A stretch of 10,735 nt of DNA, from assembly GCA_958405355.1 (NCBI GenBank), contig CATYEA010000047.1, forward strand, positions 1-10,735, given 5' to 3'. This document shows positions 1 to 8,110 of the stretch, in pieces (within the stretch, counting starts at the first letter, position 1; each line of letters opens with the position of its first letter). The notes under the pieces were generated by a model. The model was given only the letters and a program-made list of their open reading frames with translations, ran no database searches and was not told where the DNA came from. This stretch comes from an uncultured Lachnospiraceae bacterium (lineage in GTDB: Bacteria > Bacillota > Clostridia > Lachnospirales > Lachnospiraceae). The position numbers and the translations under genes are program-made.

Positions 1-36
1 GAAGTATTCTGTTATTCAGTGAGTGATACCCGAAAT

Positions 37-55
37 GTTGCCAAATCGTTGCCAA
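37..55. repeat. Two GTTGCCAA direct repeats, 11-bp phase
   Basis: GTTGCCAA occurs at 37-44 and again at 48-55. The two start points are 11 bp apart, close to one helical turn, as expected for paired protein-binding sites such as a regulator operator or recombinase arm sites. No gene next to it in the window shows which protein would bind. Confidence 0.5.
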
Positions 56-221
56 CGCTTAAATAAATTTGCTTGAAACCCGCATAAATAAAGGCTTTTT
101 CAAGTCCATTTCTGTCAGAGGGCAAATGTCGTTTCCACATGAGGCAACAATTTCTTTTCCCTCTGGTATATTTTTTCCACATCATTGTTTCAACTTTTGC
201 CTCAACAATCTGTCCTCATTA

Positions 222-246
222 TCTGTTTCAAAATTCTGTTTCAAAA
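222..246. repeat. Tandem 12/13-base repeat
   Basis: TCTGTTTCAAAA occurs at 222-233 and again at 235-246, giving a perfect 12-base repeat with a 13-base period. A related TGTTTCAA lies at 186-193. It is non-coding and the function is unknown. It could be a slippage product or binding sites. Confidence 0.6.
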
Positions 247-268
247 GACAAATGAGCGACCACAAAGT

Positions 269-283
269 GCCTTAAAATAAGGC
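269..283. repeat. Small hairpin, possible weak terminator
   Basis: GCCTTA (269-274) pairs perfectly with TAAGGC (278-283) around an AAA loop. On the plus strand it is followed by TTTT (284-287), so it could act as a weak intrinsic terminator for a plus-strand gene lying left of the window. It could equally be a second, backup structure beyond the guaA terminator. The stem has only 6 bp, so confidence is low. Confidence 0.3.
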
Positions 284-317
284 TTTTCACAAGATTTCAC
301 AGCTCCATGCTGGCAAT

Positions 318-362
318 AAAAAAGACCTCAAAATTCAGGATTGCTCCCAAATTTCAAGGTCT
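318..362 (-). terminator. Intrinsic terminator of guaA
   Basis: Read on the minus strand, AGACCT (362-357) pairs with AGGTCT (328-323). The helix continues through two G-U wobbles, five A-U pairs, another wobble and GGGA/TCCT to a GCAA tetraloop of the GNRA type, giving an uninterrupted 18-bp stem. A run of six T residues (323-318) follows directly. The wobbles become A-C mismatches on the plus strand, so the element is directional and belongs to the minus strand. It lies about 80 bases after the guaA stop codon and ends that transcript. Confidence 0.9.
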
Positions 363-444
363 ACTTCATTTTCCTATTTTTTTGTATAAAGGAAACAACT
401 TTTTTGCCCTTTCGAGAAATGCGTGTTGCCCCTCAACAATTTCA

Positions 445-1986
445 TCACTCAAATTCAATCGTTGCCGGCGGCTTTCCGGTACAATCATAAAGTACACGGT
501 TTACGCCTTTGACTTCGTTGACGATACGGTTGGTGACTTTTTCAAGAACTTCCCACGGAATATGAGCGGATTCAGCGGTCATAAAGTCACTTGTAGTAAC
601 GGCCCGGAGGGCAATCGCATAGTCATAGGTACGCCCATCGCCCATAACACCTACGGAACGCATGTTGGTGAGGGCTGCGAAGTACTGGCCGAGGTTTTTA
701 TCAACACCAGCTTTAGCGATTTCTTCCCGATAGATGTAGTCCGCATCCTGAACGATGTGGACTTTTTCCTCGGTAACTTCGCCGATGATACGAATTCCAA
801 GGCCTGGGCCTGGGAACGGCTGACGGCTTACAAGGTATTCCGGAATGCCAAGTTCGCGGCCGGCGTTGCGGACTTCATCTTTAAAAAGGAGACGCAATGG
901 CTCAACGATTTCTTTGAAATCAACATAGTCTGGCAAGCCGCCCACGTTATGGTGGGATTTGATGACTGCAGATTTTCCAAGACCGGATTCGATGACATCC
1001 GGATAAATAGTACCCTGTACAAGGAAATCTACAGTACCAATTTTCTTAGCTTCTTCTTCAAATACACGGATAAATTCTTCACCAATAATTTTACGTTTTG
1101 CTTCTGGTTCGGTAACTCCGGCCAATTTGCTATAGAAACGTTCCTGAGCATTAACACGGACAAAGTTCAGGTCATATGGGCCATCCGGTCCAAAAACAGC
1201 TTCTACTTCATCACCCTCGTTTTTACGGAGCAGACCATGGTCTACAAAAACGCAGGTAAGCTGTTTCCCAACAGCTTTAGCAAGCATAACAGCCGCAACA
1301 GAGGAATCAACGCCGCCGGACAGAGCGCAAAGCACTTTGCCGTCGCCGATTTTTTCACGAAGCTGTTCAATCGTAGTTTCAACGAAGGAATCCATTTTCC
1401 AGTCACCGCTGCATCCGCAAACTTTATAAACAAAGTTGGAAAGCATGGTCATACCTTCCTGGGTGTGCATAACTTCCGGATGGAACTGGGTCGCATAAAA
1501 TTTCTTTTCCGGGCATTCCATGGCTGCCACCGGGCAGACCGGAGTGCTGGCAACAACCTTGAAACCGGCTGGTGCCTCTGCAATATAGTCGGTGTGGCTC
1601 ATCCAACAAATTGTTTTTTCAGAAACACCTTCAAAAATCACAGAGGAGGTGTTTATATCCACTTCGGTTTTACCATATTCACTGACTGGAGCTGTTTCAA
1701 CTTTACCGCCCAATATATGAGCCATTAACTGGGAGCCATAGCAAATACCTAAAATCGGCACGCCCAATTCAAAGATTTCTTTCTGATATGTCGGCGAATC
1801 CTCTCCGTAAACACTGTTTGGTCCTCCGGTAAAAATAATTCCCTTTGGATTTAATGCTTTAATCTGTTCCAATGTCATGGTATGGGGATGAACTTCGCAA
1901 TATACGTGACATTCTCTGACACGTCTCGCAATCAACTGATTGTATTGTCCGCCGAAGTCCAACACGATAATCATTTCTCGATTCAT
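445..1986 (-). CDS. guaA: GMP synthase (glutamine-hydrolysing)
   Basis: Converts XMP, ATP and glutamine to GMP, the last step of de novo guanine nucleotide synthesis in the cytosol. The protein has 513 residues, the normal length. The N-terminal class I glutamine amidotransferase domain (about 1-195) has the nucleophile Cys82 in GICYGSQ and the His169/Glu171 pair in FHPE. The ATP pyrophosphatase domain follows, with its P-loop SGGVDSS at 223-229. The C-terminal dimerisation domain ends in the typical PPATIEFE. The ATG at 1986 is preceded by a perfect AGGAGG (2001-1996) with 9-base spacing, so the start is secure. It is preceded by a 305-bp gap holding a candidate promoter and structured RNA, which suggests its own transcription unit and possible leader control. 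A strong terminator follows. Nothing is missing or broken. Confidence 0.98.
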   Translation of the reverse strand: MNREMIIVLDFGGQYNQLIARRVRECHVYCEVHPHTMTLEQIKALNPKGIIFTGGPNSVYGEDSPTYQKEIFELGVPILGICYGSQLMAHILGGKVETAPVSEYGKTEVDINTSSVIFEGVSEKTICWMSHTDYIAEAPAGFKVVASTPVCPVAAMECPEKKFYATQFHPEVMHTQEGMTMLSNFVYKVCGCSGDWKMDSFVETTIEQLREKIGDGKVLCALSGGVDSSVAAVMLAKAVGKQLTCVFVDHGLLRKNEGDEVEAVFGPDGPYDLNFVRVNAQERFYSKLAGVTEPEAKRKIIGEEFIRVFEEEAKKIGTVDFLVQGTIYPDVIESGLGKSAVIKSHHNVGGLPDYVDFKEIVEPLRLLFKDEVRNAGRELGIPEYLVSRQPFPGPGLGIRIIGEVTEEKVHIVQDADYIYREEIAKAGVDKNLGQYFAALTNMRSVGVMGDGRTYDYAIALRAVTTSDFMTAESAHIPWEVLEKVTNRIVNEVKGVNRVLYDCTGKPPATIEFE

Positions 1987-2025
1987 GTACCGTCTCCTCC
2001 TATGTTATTTATCACAATCTTATTT

Positions 2026-2164
2026 AAAAAGGTATACCTGATCGTTCCGCACTTACTGCGGCATAATATCAGAGCTGCCTAGGGTGTACCCATTCGAGAA
2101 GCCCGTATATCGGATGCTCCGCATGGGTGCGCTTTGCCTAGCTTCGCGCGATAGGGTAACTTTT
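2026..2164 (-). ncRNA. Structured leader or small RNA upstream of guaA
   Basis: On the minus strand this segment folds into nested helices. The closing stem pairs GTTACC (2160-2155) with GGTATAC (2038-2032), with one bulged base. It continues with ATCG/CGAT (2152-2149 with 2044-2041). Inside are CTAGG/CCTAG (2141-2137 with 2083-2079), ACCCAT/ATGGGT (2128-2123 with 2093-2088) and GGAGC/GCTTC (2120-2116 with 2102-2098), topped by CCG-ATATA-CGG. A separate 3'-side hairpin pairs CCGCA with TGCGG (2061-2057 with 2051-2047). Five T residues (2030-2026) follow the closing stem, and the guaA ribosome binding site lies 25 bases further on. The G-U pair in the GGAGC stem favours the minus strand. I cannot assign it by eye to the purine, ZTP, ykkC or T-box classes. 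A closing stem, open middle with a 3'-side hairpin and long apical arm are also seen in 6S RNA, but this is shorter. It may be a leader attenuator or a free-standing RNA. Confidence 0.5.
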
Positions 2165-2194
2165 ATAATACAACATTTTCATTCCAAATGCCAT
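2165..2194 (-). promoter_or_regulatory. Candidate promoter for the guaA leader
   Basis: A -10-like TATTAT (2170-2165) and a weaker -35-like ATGGCA (2194-2189) are separated by 18 bases on the minus strand. Transcription would start near 2158-2160, which coincides with the 5' base of the closing stem of the structured RNA. That agreement supports the call, although the -35 matches only four of six consensus bases. Confidence 0.5.
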
Positions 2195-2297
2195 ACTATT
2201 TTTAGATTTTATTTATTGATTGAATCGGCAATAATTCACCGGTTACGTCTTTCAATATCCAATCCTGCTAATATCCCATTGTCATTCCATACTACTT
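2174..2297. repeat. Imperfect direct repeat pair between uvrA and guaA
   Basis: On the plus strand, CATTGTCATTCC followed by ATACTACT (2278-2297, overlapping the uvrA stop) resembles CATTTTCATTCC, a 7-base insert, then ATACTATT (2174-2200). One copy overlaps the end of uvrA, the other the guaA promoter candidate. It may come from a small local duplication, or may be chance in AT-rich DNA. The rest of the gap between the copies shows no gene and no clear uvrA terminator. Confidence 0.35.
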
Positions 2298-5138
2298 TTT
2301 ATCCCGTTCCAAATATTTCTGAACGTATTTTCCAGTATAGGAAACCGGTGACTGGGCAACCTCCTCCGGAGTGCCCTGGGCAATAACGGTACCGCCCCGG
2401 TCTCCGCCATCCGGGCCGATATCAATAATATAATCGGCTGTCTTGATAACATCCAAATTGTGTTCGATGACAACAACCGTATTTCCGCCGTCGGTCAGAC
2501 GCTGCAGGATTTCAATGAGTTTGTGAACATCTGCAAAATGAAGTCCTGTCGTCGGCTCGTCAAGGATATAAATTGTCTTGCCGGTGCTTCGACGGCTGAG
2601 CTCTGTCGCCAGCTTGACTCGCTGTGCTTCGCCGCCGGATAAAGTTGTCGATGGCTGTCCAAGACGAACGTAGGAAAGTCCCACATCATTGAGAGTTTCT
2701 ATTTTGCGCCGAATAGACGGCACATTCTCGAAAAACTCCAGGGCCTCTTCCACTGTCATGTTAAGAACATCGTAAATATTTTTCCCTTTATATTTGACTT
2801 CCAAAGTTTCACGGTTATAACGTTTTCCCTGGCAGACTTCACAAGGTACGTAAACATCGGCAAGGAAATGCATTTCAATCTTAATAATTCCGTCACCGGC
2901 GCAGGCTTCACATCGACCGCCTTTAACGTTAAAGCTGAAACGGCCTTTTTTGTAGCCCCGTTCTTTGGCATCCACAGTGGAAGCAAATAAATCACGGATC
3001 ATGTCAAAAACACCCGTATAAGTAGCTGGATTGGAACGCGGCGTCCGTCCGATTGGTGACTGGTCAATATTGATGACCTTATCCAACTGGTCCACACCAA
3101 GAATATCTTTATGCTTACCTGGACGGGAAGTTCTGGAATGATTTAAATCTCTGGCCAGTCGTTTATATAAAATTTCATTGACAATAGAGCTTTTTCCCGA
3201 ACCGGACACACCCGTTACACAGGTAAATACACCTAAAGGAATATCCACATCAATATTTTTCAAATTATTTTCCTGAGCACCGAAAATAGTAAGGTGGCCC
3301 GTTGGCTGACGGCGTTTTTCCGGAACCGGAATCCGTTTTTTACCGGAAAGGTAGGCTGCAGTGATCGATTTACGGCTTCGGATAAATTCCTTCGGTGTTC
3401 CTTTTGCCACCACCTCGCCGCCATGTTCGCCCGCTCCAGGTCCTATGTCCACCACATAATCTGCTTCCAGCATCGTATCTTCATCATGTTCTACCACTAT
3501 GAGACTATTTCCCAAATTCCGGAGATCTTTGAGGGCACTCAGAAGTTTATCGTTATCCTTCTGGTGGAGACCAATACTCGGCTCATCCAAAATATAGGCC
3601 ACACCGACCAGACCAGAACCGATCTGTGTTGCCAGCCGGATTCGTTGAGCTTCACCGCCGGACAAGGTTCCTGTAGAACGGGCCAGCATCAGATAGTCCA
3701 ATCCCACATTGACGAGGAAACCCAGACGGGAACGGATTTCTTTTAAAATCTGCTGCCCAATCATCTGCTGATGCTCACTTAATGTTAAATGATTCATGAA
3801 CTTCAAAAGTTCAACGATAGACATTTCCGTAATTTCCGCAATGTTTTTATCAGAAATTGTGACTGCCAGCGATTCCCGTTTCAAACGTTTGCCGCCGCAT
3901 TCACCGCACGGTGTGATCATCATAAAGTTTTCATATTCCTGACGTGTAATTTCCGATCCTGTTTCCCGGTATTTACGCTCCAGGTTCCGAATCAGGCCTT
4001 CAAAAGCCACATCGTAAACACCTTCACCACGCATTCCCTTATAATGTACTTTGACAGATTCTCCGTTAGTACCGTGAATCAAAATGTCCTGTATCTTTTT
4101 CGGATAGTCTTTAAATGGCGTATCCAATGAAAAATCATAATGGTCCGCCAAAGCAACGAGAATAGCATTGGTAAAGCTTCCTTTAGAGTTGGCCGACTGC
4201 CAGCCCATAGCCGCAATAGCTCCTTCATTGATGCTCAATGATGTGTCCGGAATAATCAATTCCGGTGAAAATTCCATCTTAAAGCCCAGACCCTTACATA
4301 CCGGGCAGGCCCCGAAAGGATTATTGAACGAAAAGCTTCTCGGCTCAATTTCTTCCAGACTGACACCGCAGTCCGGGCAAGAAAAACTCTGGCTGAAATT
4401 CATCGGTTCTCCGCCGATGACATCGACAACAACGAGACCGTCCGACAGCTTCATCGTTGTTTCAAGAGAATCTGTCAAACGTTTATCAATACCTTCTTTG
4501 ACCGCCAGACGGTCCACTACAATCTCAATATTATGTTTCTTATTCTTTTCCAGCTTGATTTCCTCTGACAATTCGTAGAGATTACCATCCACCATGACCC
4601 GGACATAACCGCTGCGTTTTGCCTGCTGGAAGATTTTCACATGTTCACCCTTACGACCGCGGACTACCGGGGCCAGAAGCTGAATCCGGGTCCGTTCCGG
4701 CAGCGCCAGAATAGCGTCGACCATCTGATCCACCGTCTGCTTCTGAATGATCTTACCGCATTTCGGACAATGAGGAATACCGATTCGTGCATAAAGTAAA
4801 CGTAAATAGTCATAGATTTCCGTTACTGTTCCTACTGTGGAACGGGGATTGCGGTTCGTTGATTTCTGATCAATGGAAATCGCCGGCGGCAAGCCTGAAA
4901 TACTTTCCACCTCCGGTTTTTCCATCTGTCCAAGGAACTGACGGGCATAGGAAGATAAAGACTCCATATAGCGCCGCTGCCCCTCCGCGTAAATTGTATC
5001 AAAGGCCAGAGAAGATTTTCCTGATCCGCTCAAACCGGTAAGAACGACCAACTCATTTCTGGGAATATCAATATCAATTCCCTTCAAATTATGTTCTCTG
5101 GCACCTCTAATCTTTATATACTCTTTTCTTGCTGCCAT
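2292..5138 (-). CDS. uvrA: UvrABC system protein A (excinuclease ATPase)
   Basis: The damage-recognition ATPase of nucleotide excision repair; as a dimer it loads UvrB at lesions. The protein has 948 residues, close to the usual bacterial length, and carries two ABC ATPase modules. Module one has Walker A GLSGSGKS (35-42), signature LSGGEAQR (492-499) and Walker B around ILDEPS (516-521). Module two has Walker A GVSGSGKS (643-650), signature LSGGEAQR (833-840) and Walker B around ILDEPT (858-863). Zinc-type cysteine pairs lie at 254/257 with 278/281 and 743/746 with 766/769, and CPKC (124-127) with CGEC (411-414) forms a further likely site. The ATG at 5138 follows AGAGGT at short spacing. 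Only 28 bases separate it from the lipoprotein remnant upstream, so it is probably transcribed with xpaC and telA. No uvrB is present in the window, unlike the common uvrBA arrangement. No clear terminator follows. Confidence 0.98.
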   Translation of the reverse strand: MAARKEYIKIRGAREHNLKGIDIDIPRNELVVLTGLSGSGKSSLAFDTIYAEGQRRYMESLSSYARQFLGQMEKPEVESISGLPPAISIDQKSTNRNPRSTVGTVTEIYDYLRLLYARIGIPHCPKCGKIIQKQTVDQMVDAILALPERTRIQLLAPVVRGRKGEHVKIFQQAKRSGYVRVMVDGNLYELSEEIKLEKNKKHNIEIVVDRLAVKEGIDKRLTDSLETTMKLSDGLVVVDVIGGEPMNFSQSFSCPDCGVSLEEIEPRSFSFNNPFGACPVCKGLGFKMEFSPELIIPDTSLSINEGAIAAMGWQSANSKGSFTNAILVALADHYDFSLDTPFKDYPKKIQDILIHGTNGESVKVHYKGMRGEGVYDVAFEGLIRNLERKYRETGSEITRQEYENFMMITPCGECGGKRLKRESLAVTISDKNIAEITEMSIVELLKFMNHLTLSEHQQMIGQQILKEIRSRLGFLVNVGLDYLMLARSTGTLSGGEAQRIRLATQIGSGLVGVAYILDEPSIGLHQKDNDKLLSALKDLRNLGNSLIVVEHDEDTMLEADYVVDIGPGAGEHGGEVVAKGTPKEFIRSRKSITAAYLSGKKRIPVPEKRRQPTGHLTIFGAQENNLKNIDVDIPLGVFTCVTGVSGSGKSSIVNEILYKRLARDLNHSRTSRPGKHKDILGVDQLDKVINIDQSPIGRTPRSNPATYTGVFDMIRDLFASTVDAKERGYKKGRFSFNVKGGRCEACAGDGIIKIEMHFLADVYVPCEVCQGKRYNRETLEVKYKGKNIYDVLNMTVEEALEFFENVPSIRRKIETLNDVGLSYVRLGQPSTTLSGGEAQRVKLATELSRRSTGKTIYILDEPTTGLHFADVHKLIEILQRLTDGGNTVVVIEHNLDVIKTADYIIDIGPDGGDRGGTVIAQGTPEEVAQSPVSYTGKYVQKYLERDKK

Positions 5139-5166
5139 AATTACCTCTTTTTGTCTGTCTCATCTG

Positions 5167-5685
5167 TCAGGGCGTCCCTCCACTTTCCAATCGACGCCGC
5201 GCTTCATCTCCGCTCATGGCCTCCGCCTCTTCCGAACTCAGAAGAACCACTTTAATGCCGGCATTTTCCGCCCGCTCTACAATGTCGGAAATTTCATCCA
5301 GATCCACCGGGACAATAAACAACACATCCATCGGCGCATCCACAAGCTCTTCCAACTGTTCCTTCTGACGCCCGATATCTCCATGAGCATCTACTATATT
5401 TAAATGATATCCGTCACTTTCCATGAAAGTGGTATAAAAAGATTCTGTCTGAGTAACTTGCCAATCCTAAAGATTGGAACTCTGGGCGAAACCTACATTG
5501 ATTTTATCCGACCGAACGGTGATTTCTTCAGTATCTACAATTTCCACCGACTGGTTCTCGTCAACATATCCAAGATGAATCTCTTCTGTTTCTGATAGAA
5601 CGTGACGGGACGAAACGGCCTTGCCGCATGCGGCAAGGCTCCATATCATTGTTAAAACATTAAACATATACAAACAACGTTTCAT
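5167..5685 (-). pseudogene. Truncated sugar-binding lipoprotein with in-frame amber stop
   Basis: One frame runs from an ATG at 5685 to a TGA at 5167, broken only by a TAG at 5469-5467 (codon 73). The N-terminus is a short signal peptide with a lipobox LAAC (17-20), predicting a membrane-anchored lipoprotein. KINVGFAQ, the broken NL-stop-DW segment, then HLNIVDAHGD and MDVLFIVPVD match, in order, lobe 1 of periplasmic sugar-binding proteins of the Peripla_BP_4/YtfQ type. There VGFSQ is followed by a conserved tryptophan a few residues on. The stop sits one or two residues before that tryptophan. The frame then ends at about 172 codons, with lobe 2 (roughly 150 residues) missing. The ATG overlaps the telA stop (TAATG) and has no good Shine-Dalgarno, which suggests translational coupling. 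It is most likely a decayed gene. Amber read-through, a sequencing error, or a short N-terminal product with a restart at 5424 are less likely alternatives. Confidence 0.65.
5618..5639. repeat. Perfect 22-bp palindrome over the lipobox codons
   Basis: The 22 bases are fully self-complementary, centred between 5628 and 5629; each arm reads GCCTTGCCGCA from its 5' end. On the minus strand they encode the Leu-Ala-Ala-Cys lipobox and the Gly-Lys-Ala that follow it. The RNA would form a GC-rich hairpin near the start of the reading frame. No T run follows on either strand, so it is not a standard terminator. It could be a dyad for a DNA-binding protein, a hairpin that limits distal translation, or a consequence of codon choice. 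Confidence 0.6.
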
Positions 5686-6833
5686 TATTTGCGTATTTCT
5701 AATAACTTCTTCTTCAAATCATCTTCCATCTGACGAAGTTCGCCTTCCGCCGCCAGACGTTTTTCTCTGCCTTCTGTCTGAATCTTCATGATTTCATCTA
5801 AGGTGGAAATCAAAGATTCATTCGTCTGTTTCAAAGTCTCGATATCAACAACGCCTCTCTCAGAAGCTTTTGCTGTTTCGATGGATGCCATCTTAAGCTT
5901 TTCCGCATTCTTCTTAAGAAGTTCATTGGTCATATCCGTAACCTGCTGCTGAGCTTTCGCAGCCTGATTGGAGTGTTCCACACCAAGGGCCAGCACCATC
6001 TGACTCTTCCAGAGAGGAATCGTATTCACTACCGTTGACTGGATTTTCTCTACCATCATTGTATCGCTGTTCTGCACAAGCCGAATCTGCGGTGCGGTCT
6101 GAATAGAAATCATCCGGGTCAGATCCAGGTCATGAAGTTTCTTTTCAAAGCGCTGGCATAAGCCTTCCAGGTCCTTTGCCGCCTGAGCATCCTCAGCCAG
6201 TCCGCTGGCCTCTGCTTTCTGAATCAATGCCGGAAGTTCCTCACTGCGCACCTGTTCCAGTTTCTTCTTGCCCGCCAGAATATACATCGTCAGCTCTTTA
6301 AAGTAAGTCAGATTTAATTCATACATTTTATCCAGGGTAGCAATATCCTTTAATAAAACAACCTGATGAGCTTCCAGTGATTTACAGATCTGCATCACAT
6401 TATCTTCGGCCTTGGCATATTTTGCCTTCATTGACGTCATTTTATTCGAAGTTTTCTTAAAGAGGCCGCCTAAAAAGCCTTTGCTTTCTTCCTCAGCATC
6501 AAAGCTTTTCAATTCCGTGACCACATTGCTGAGCATATCACCGACCTCTCCCAGGTCCTTGGATCTTACATTCTCCAGCGCTGCTTCCGAAAAATCTGCC
6601 ATTTTCTTCTGAACCCCTGCACCATATTTTAAAATCGCATTGGTATTATTCAGATCGATCTGCTGGCTGAAGCTGTCTACCATCGCCCGCTCTTCATCAC
6701 TCAAAACGGAATCATCCATCGGTTCCGGTTCTTTTGCAGCTGTTTCCGCTAATTCAGCTTTTTCCTTCATCTCCGGCACTTCATCAAATACCAGTGTCGG
6801 CGCCGCCTGAAACTCTTTAAATGCTTCGCTCAT
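5685..6833 (-). CDS. telA: Toxic anion resistance protein (TelA family)
   Basis: A 382-residue member of the TelA/KlaA family (PF05816), the normal length. The N-terminal 40 residues are acidic and variable. The family core begins with a segment like SFSQQIDLNNTNAILKYG (54-71), followed by FSEAALENVRSKDLGEVGD (81-99). A glycine-rich FLGGLFKK (120-127) and long helical, probably coiled-coil regions follow, ending in a Lys/Glu-rich tail. No signal peptide or membrane span is visible, so it is cytosolic. The family name comes from plasmid tellurite resistance, but the chromosomal copies have no firmly known biochemistry and are thought to act in envelope or toxic-compound stress. GGGGAGAG lies four bases before the ATG at 6833. 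It follows xpaC by 41 bases, the same pairing as xpaC-yaaN in Bacillus subtilis, and its stop overlaps the next start. Confidence 0.93.
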   Translation of the reverse strand: MSEAFKEFQAAPTLVFDEVPEMKEKAELAETAAKEPEPMDDSVLSDEERAMVDSFSQQIDLNNTNAILKYGAGVQKKMADFSEAALENVRSKDLGEVGDMLSNVVTELKSFDAEEESKGFLGGLFKKTSNKMTSMKAKYAKAEDNVMQICKSLEAHQVVLLKDIATLDKMYELNLTYFKELTMYILAGKKKLEQVRSEELPALIQKAEASGLAEDAQAAKDLEGLCQRFEKKLHDLDLTRMISIQTAPQIRLVQNSDTMMVEKIQSTVVNTIPLWKSQMVLALGVEHSNQAAKAQQQVTDMTNELLKKNAEKLKMASIETAKASERGVVDIETLKQTNESLISTLDEIMKIQTEGREKRLAAEGELRQMEDDLKKKLLEIRK

Positions 6834-6874
6834 CGTTCTCTCCCCTTACTTTTCAGATTTCTTATGTACCTTCG

Positions 6875-8110
6875 CTATGCACGTGCATTTCGGGATAATT
6901 CATCTCCCGTCAGCCCTTCATTTGCAAGCATGGTATTTAAAACAGAAATATCCGTAGAAACATCCCATGCCGTATCTTTATAACAACTATCCAATAGATT
7001 TTCAAATGCCTGATTGATCGTATCCAGAGTTGCCTCTATTTCTTTTTTCGTATCTGAAATATTCTGCCCCTGTACCGGCTGAGTATCCAGTTCCCGGTAG
7101 ACGTCCAAAAGCTTCTGGGTCGTCGGCAGATAATAATTCATAAATTGATGAAGTTCCGGCGCCAGTGTCGGATCCTTCTCCACCTGAGCAAAAATTCTGG
7201 AAACAATCAGTTCAAGTCGGGATATCTTCGCTGAAATCTCCGCTCCCGGAATCGCATCATTACATTCACGGATATGCTTCACATACCGTTTTCCCTCGGT
7301 GAGCATCTGCCGGACTTCCTCCGAATATTTCGGGTCCGCCATCTTTGCCGCATCGGCCTTAGCCTGGGCTTCCCGCTCTTCCAGACTCTTCTGAGCCAGA
7401 CAATACTGATCATAAGCATGATCTGTTATCATAAAACATTTATTCTGTTTATCCAAATGGCCCTGTAAAAACATTCTGCGAGCCATCATATCTTTCAAAT
7501 CCTTAACAATATACTCTGGAGTCTTTCCAAGTTTCTGAGCCAATTCTTCCACATCACAGAACTCCCGGTCATCCAGAATCCGACAATATTCTCTAAACCG
7601 CTTGATCCGGGATGTTATATGACGCCCCCGCATTCCCAATATCATAAAAAGAACAAAAAAGAGCAATAAGATCAAAATCGGAATAAACAGCGCCGTCAAT
7701 CCATCCAGAACAAACTGTATGATTACCAATACGGCCAGGCCGATACCTACCATGGTACTCAAAATAAAACCGACGACCACCAGCAAAGTTCCTGTGATTT
7801 CCCCTTTCGGATGATTCACAAAATATTTTGACTGCTCTTTCTCCCGTGCCTTATAAGAAGCCTGACTTTTCATTTCAGAACGATGGACCTTCGGTCCGGT
7901 AGCTGTTTCCGTATTTCTCTTTATATTTCCATTCTGTGTTTTTGCAATATTCTCCGATGCCTGAGAAACACTGGAACGAACCACATCTACCGCATCATTC
8001 ACGGTCTCCCGCACCGTCTTATTCAATTCTCTAAAGTCGTTGGAATCAATGGCTGACTGGACAACTTTTTGTATCTGTTCACCAAAATCATAAAAATCAC
8101 TGTTTTTCAT
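6875..8110 (-). CDS. xpaC: XpaC-like membrane protein
   Basis: This matches the XpaC family (PF10112, named for 5-bromo-4-chloroindolyl phosphate hydrolysis), whose true role is unknown. It has an N-terminal helical part (about 1-95) that is polar and rich in Asn, Asp and Ser. Two hydrophobic segments follow at about 107-133 and 139-160, forming a membrane hairpin. A long soluble C-terminal half ends near NARA. The tail holds a DNA-binding-like stretch around EELAQKLGKTPEYIVKDL and helical regions. I chose the ATG at 8110 because AAAGG lies seven bases upstream. An ATG at 8116 and a GTG at 8125 are in the same frame but badly spaced, and would add two or five residues. A TATAAT promoter lies about 40 bases upstream. 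It is followed by telA, its usual partner, which supports joint function in the envelope. Confidence 0.85.
   Translation of the reverse strand: MKNSDFYDFGEQIQKVVQSAIDSNDFRELNKTVRETVNDAVDVVRSSVSQASENIAKTQNGNIKRNTETATGPKVHRSEMKSQASYKAREKEQSKYFVNHPKGEITGTLLVVVGFILSTMVGIGLAVLVIIQFVLDGLTALFIPILILLLFFVLFMILGMRGRHITSRIKRFREYCRILDDREFCDVEELAQKLGKTPEYIVKDLKDMMARRMFLQGHLDKQNKCFMITDHAYDQYCLAQKSLEEREAQAKADAAKMADPKYSEEVRQMLTEGKRYVKHIRECNDAIPGAEISAKISRLELIVSRIFAQVEKDPTLAPELHQFMNYYLPTTQKLLDVYRELDTQPVQGQNISDTKKEIEATLDTINQAFENLLDSCYKDTAWDVSTDISVLNTMLANEGLTGDELSRNARA

Larger units (their letters stand above)
1..444. other. Gene-free region downstream of guaA
   Basis: No convincing coding sequence is visible on either strand. 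The one modest open frame on the plus strand (69-275) gives a low-complexity Phe/Ser-rich product without a good ribosome binding site. The stretch is AT-rich and holds the guaA terminator (323-362), a small hairpin (269-283) and several short direct repeats: GTTGCCAA at 37 and 48, a 13-base tandem at 222-246, and CAACAAT at 145, 203 and 434. Because it lies just 3' of guaA, a recognised integration hotspot for genomic islands, it may be a remnant of mobile DNA. That is inference only. Confidence 0.6.

Noticed and set aside
12..180. C-terminal piece of an integrase on the minus strand (GNDLATF followed a few codons later by a stop)
   Set aside because: The frame is open upstream, but the residues show no recombinase catalytic motif, so the likeness rests on a few residues only.
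307..1728. A 473-codon open frame on the plus strand, antisense to guaA
   Set aside because: It lies almost wholly over guaA, which has every catalytic motif and a strong ribosome binding site. The plus-strand product resembles no known family and reads through the guaA terminator; it is a by-product of guaA codon usage.
2026..2164. A definite 6S RNA call
   Set aside because: The general layout is similar, but the length (about 130 nt) is short for 6S and no sequence hallmark is recognised; the call is kept generic.
1987..2291. Guanine, ZTP, ykkC or T-box leader upstream of guaA
   Set aside because: None of the conserved core sequences of these classes could be found by eye on the minus strand.
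2084..2386. A 100-codon plus-strand frame over the uvrA-guaA gap
   Set aside because: It has no good ribosome binding site, overlaps the 3' end of uvrA antisense, and covers the structured RNA; composition looks non-coding.
5139..5166. SOS box directly upstream of uvrA
   Set aside because: No GAAC-N4-GTTC-like sequence is present in the gap or in the 300 bases before it.
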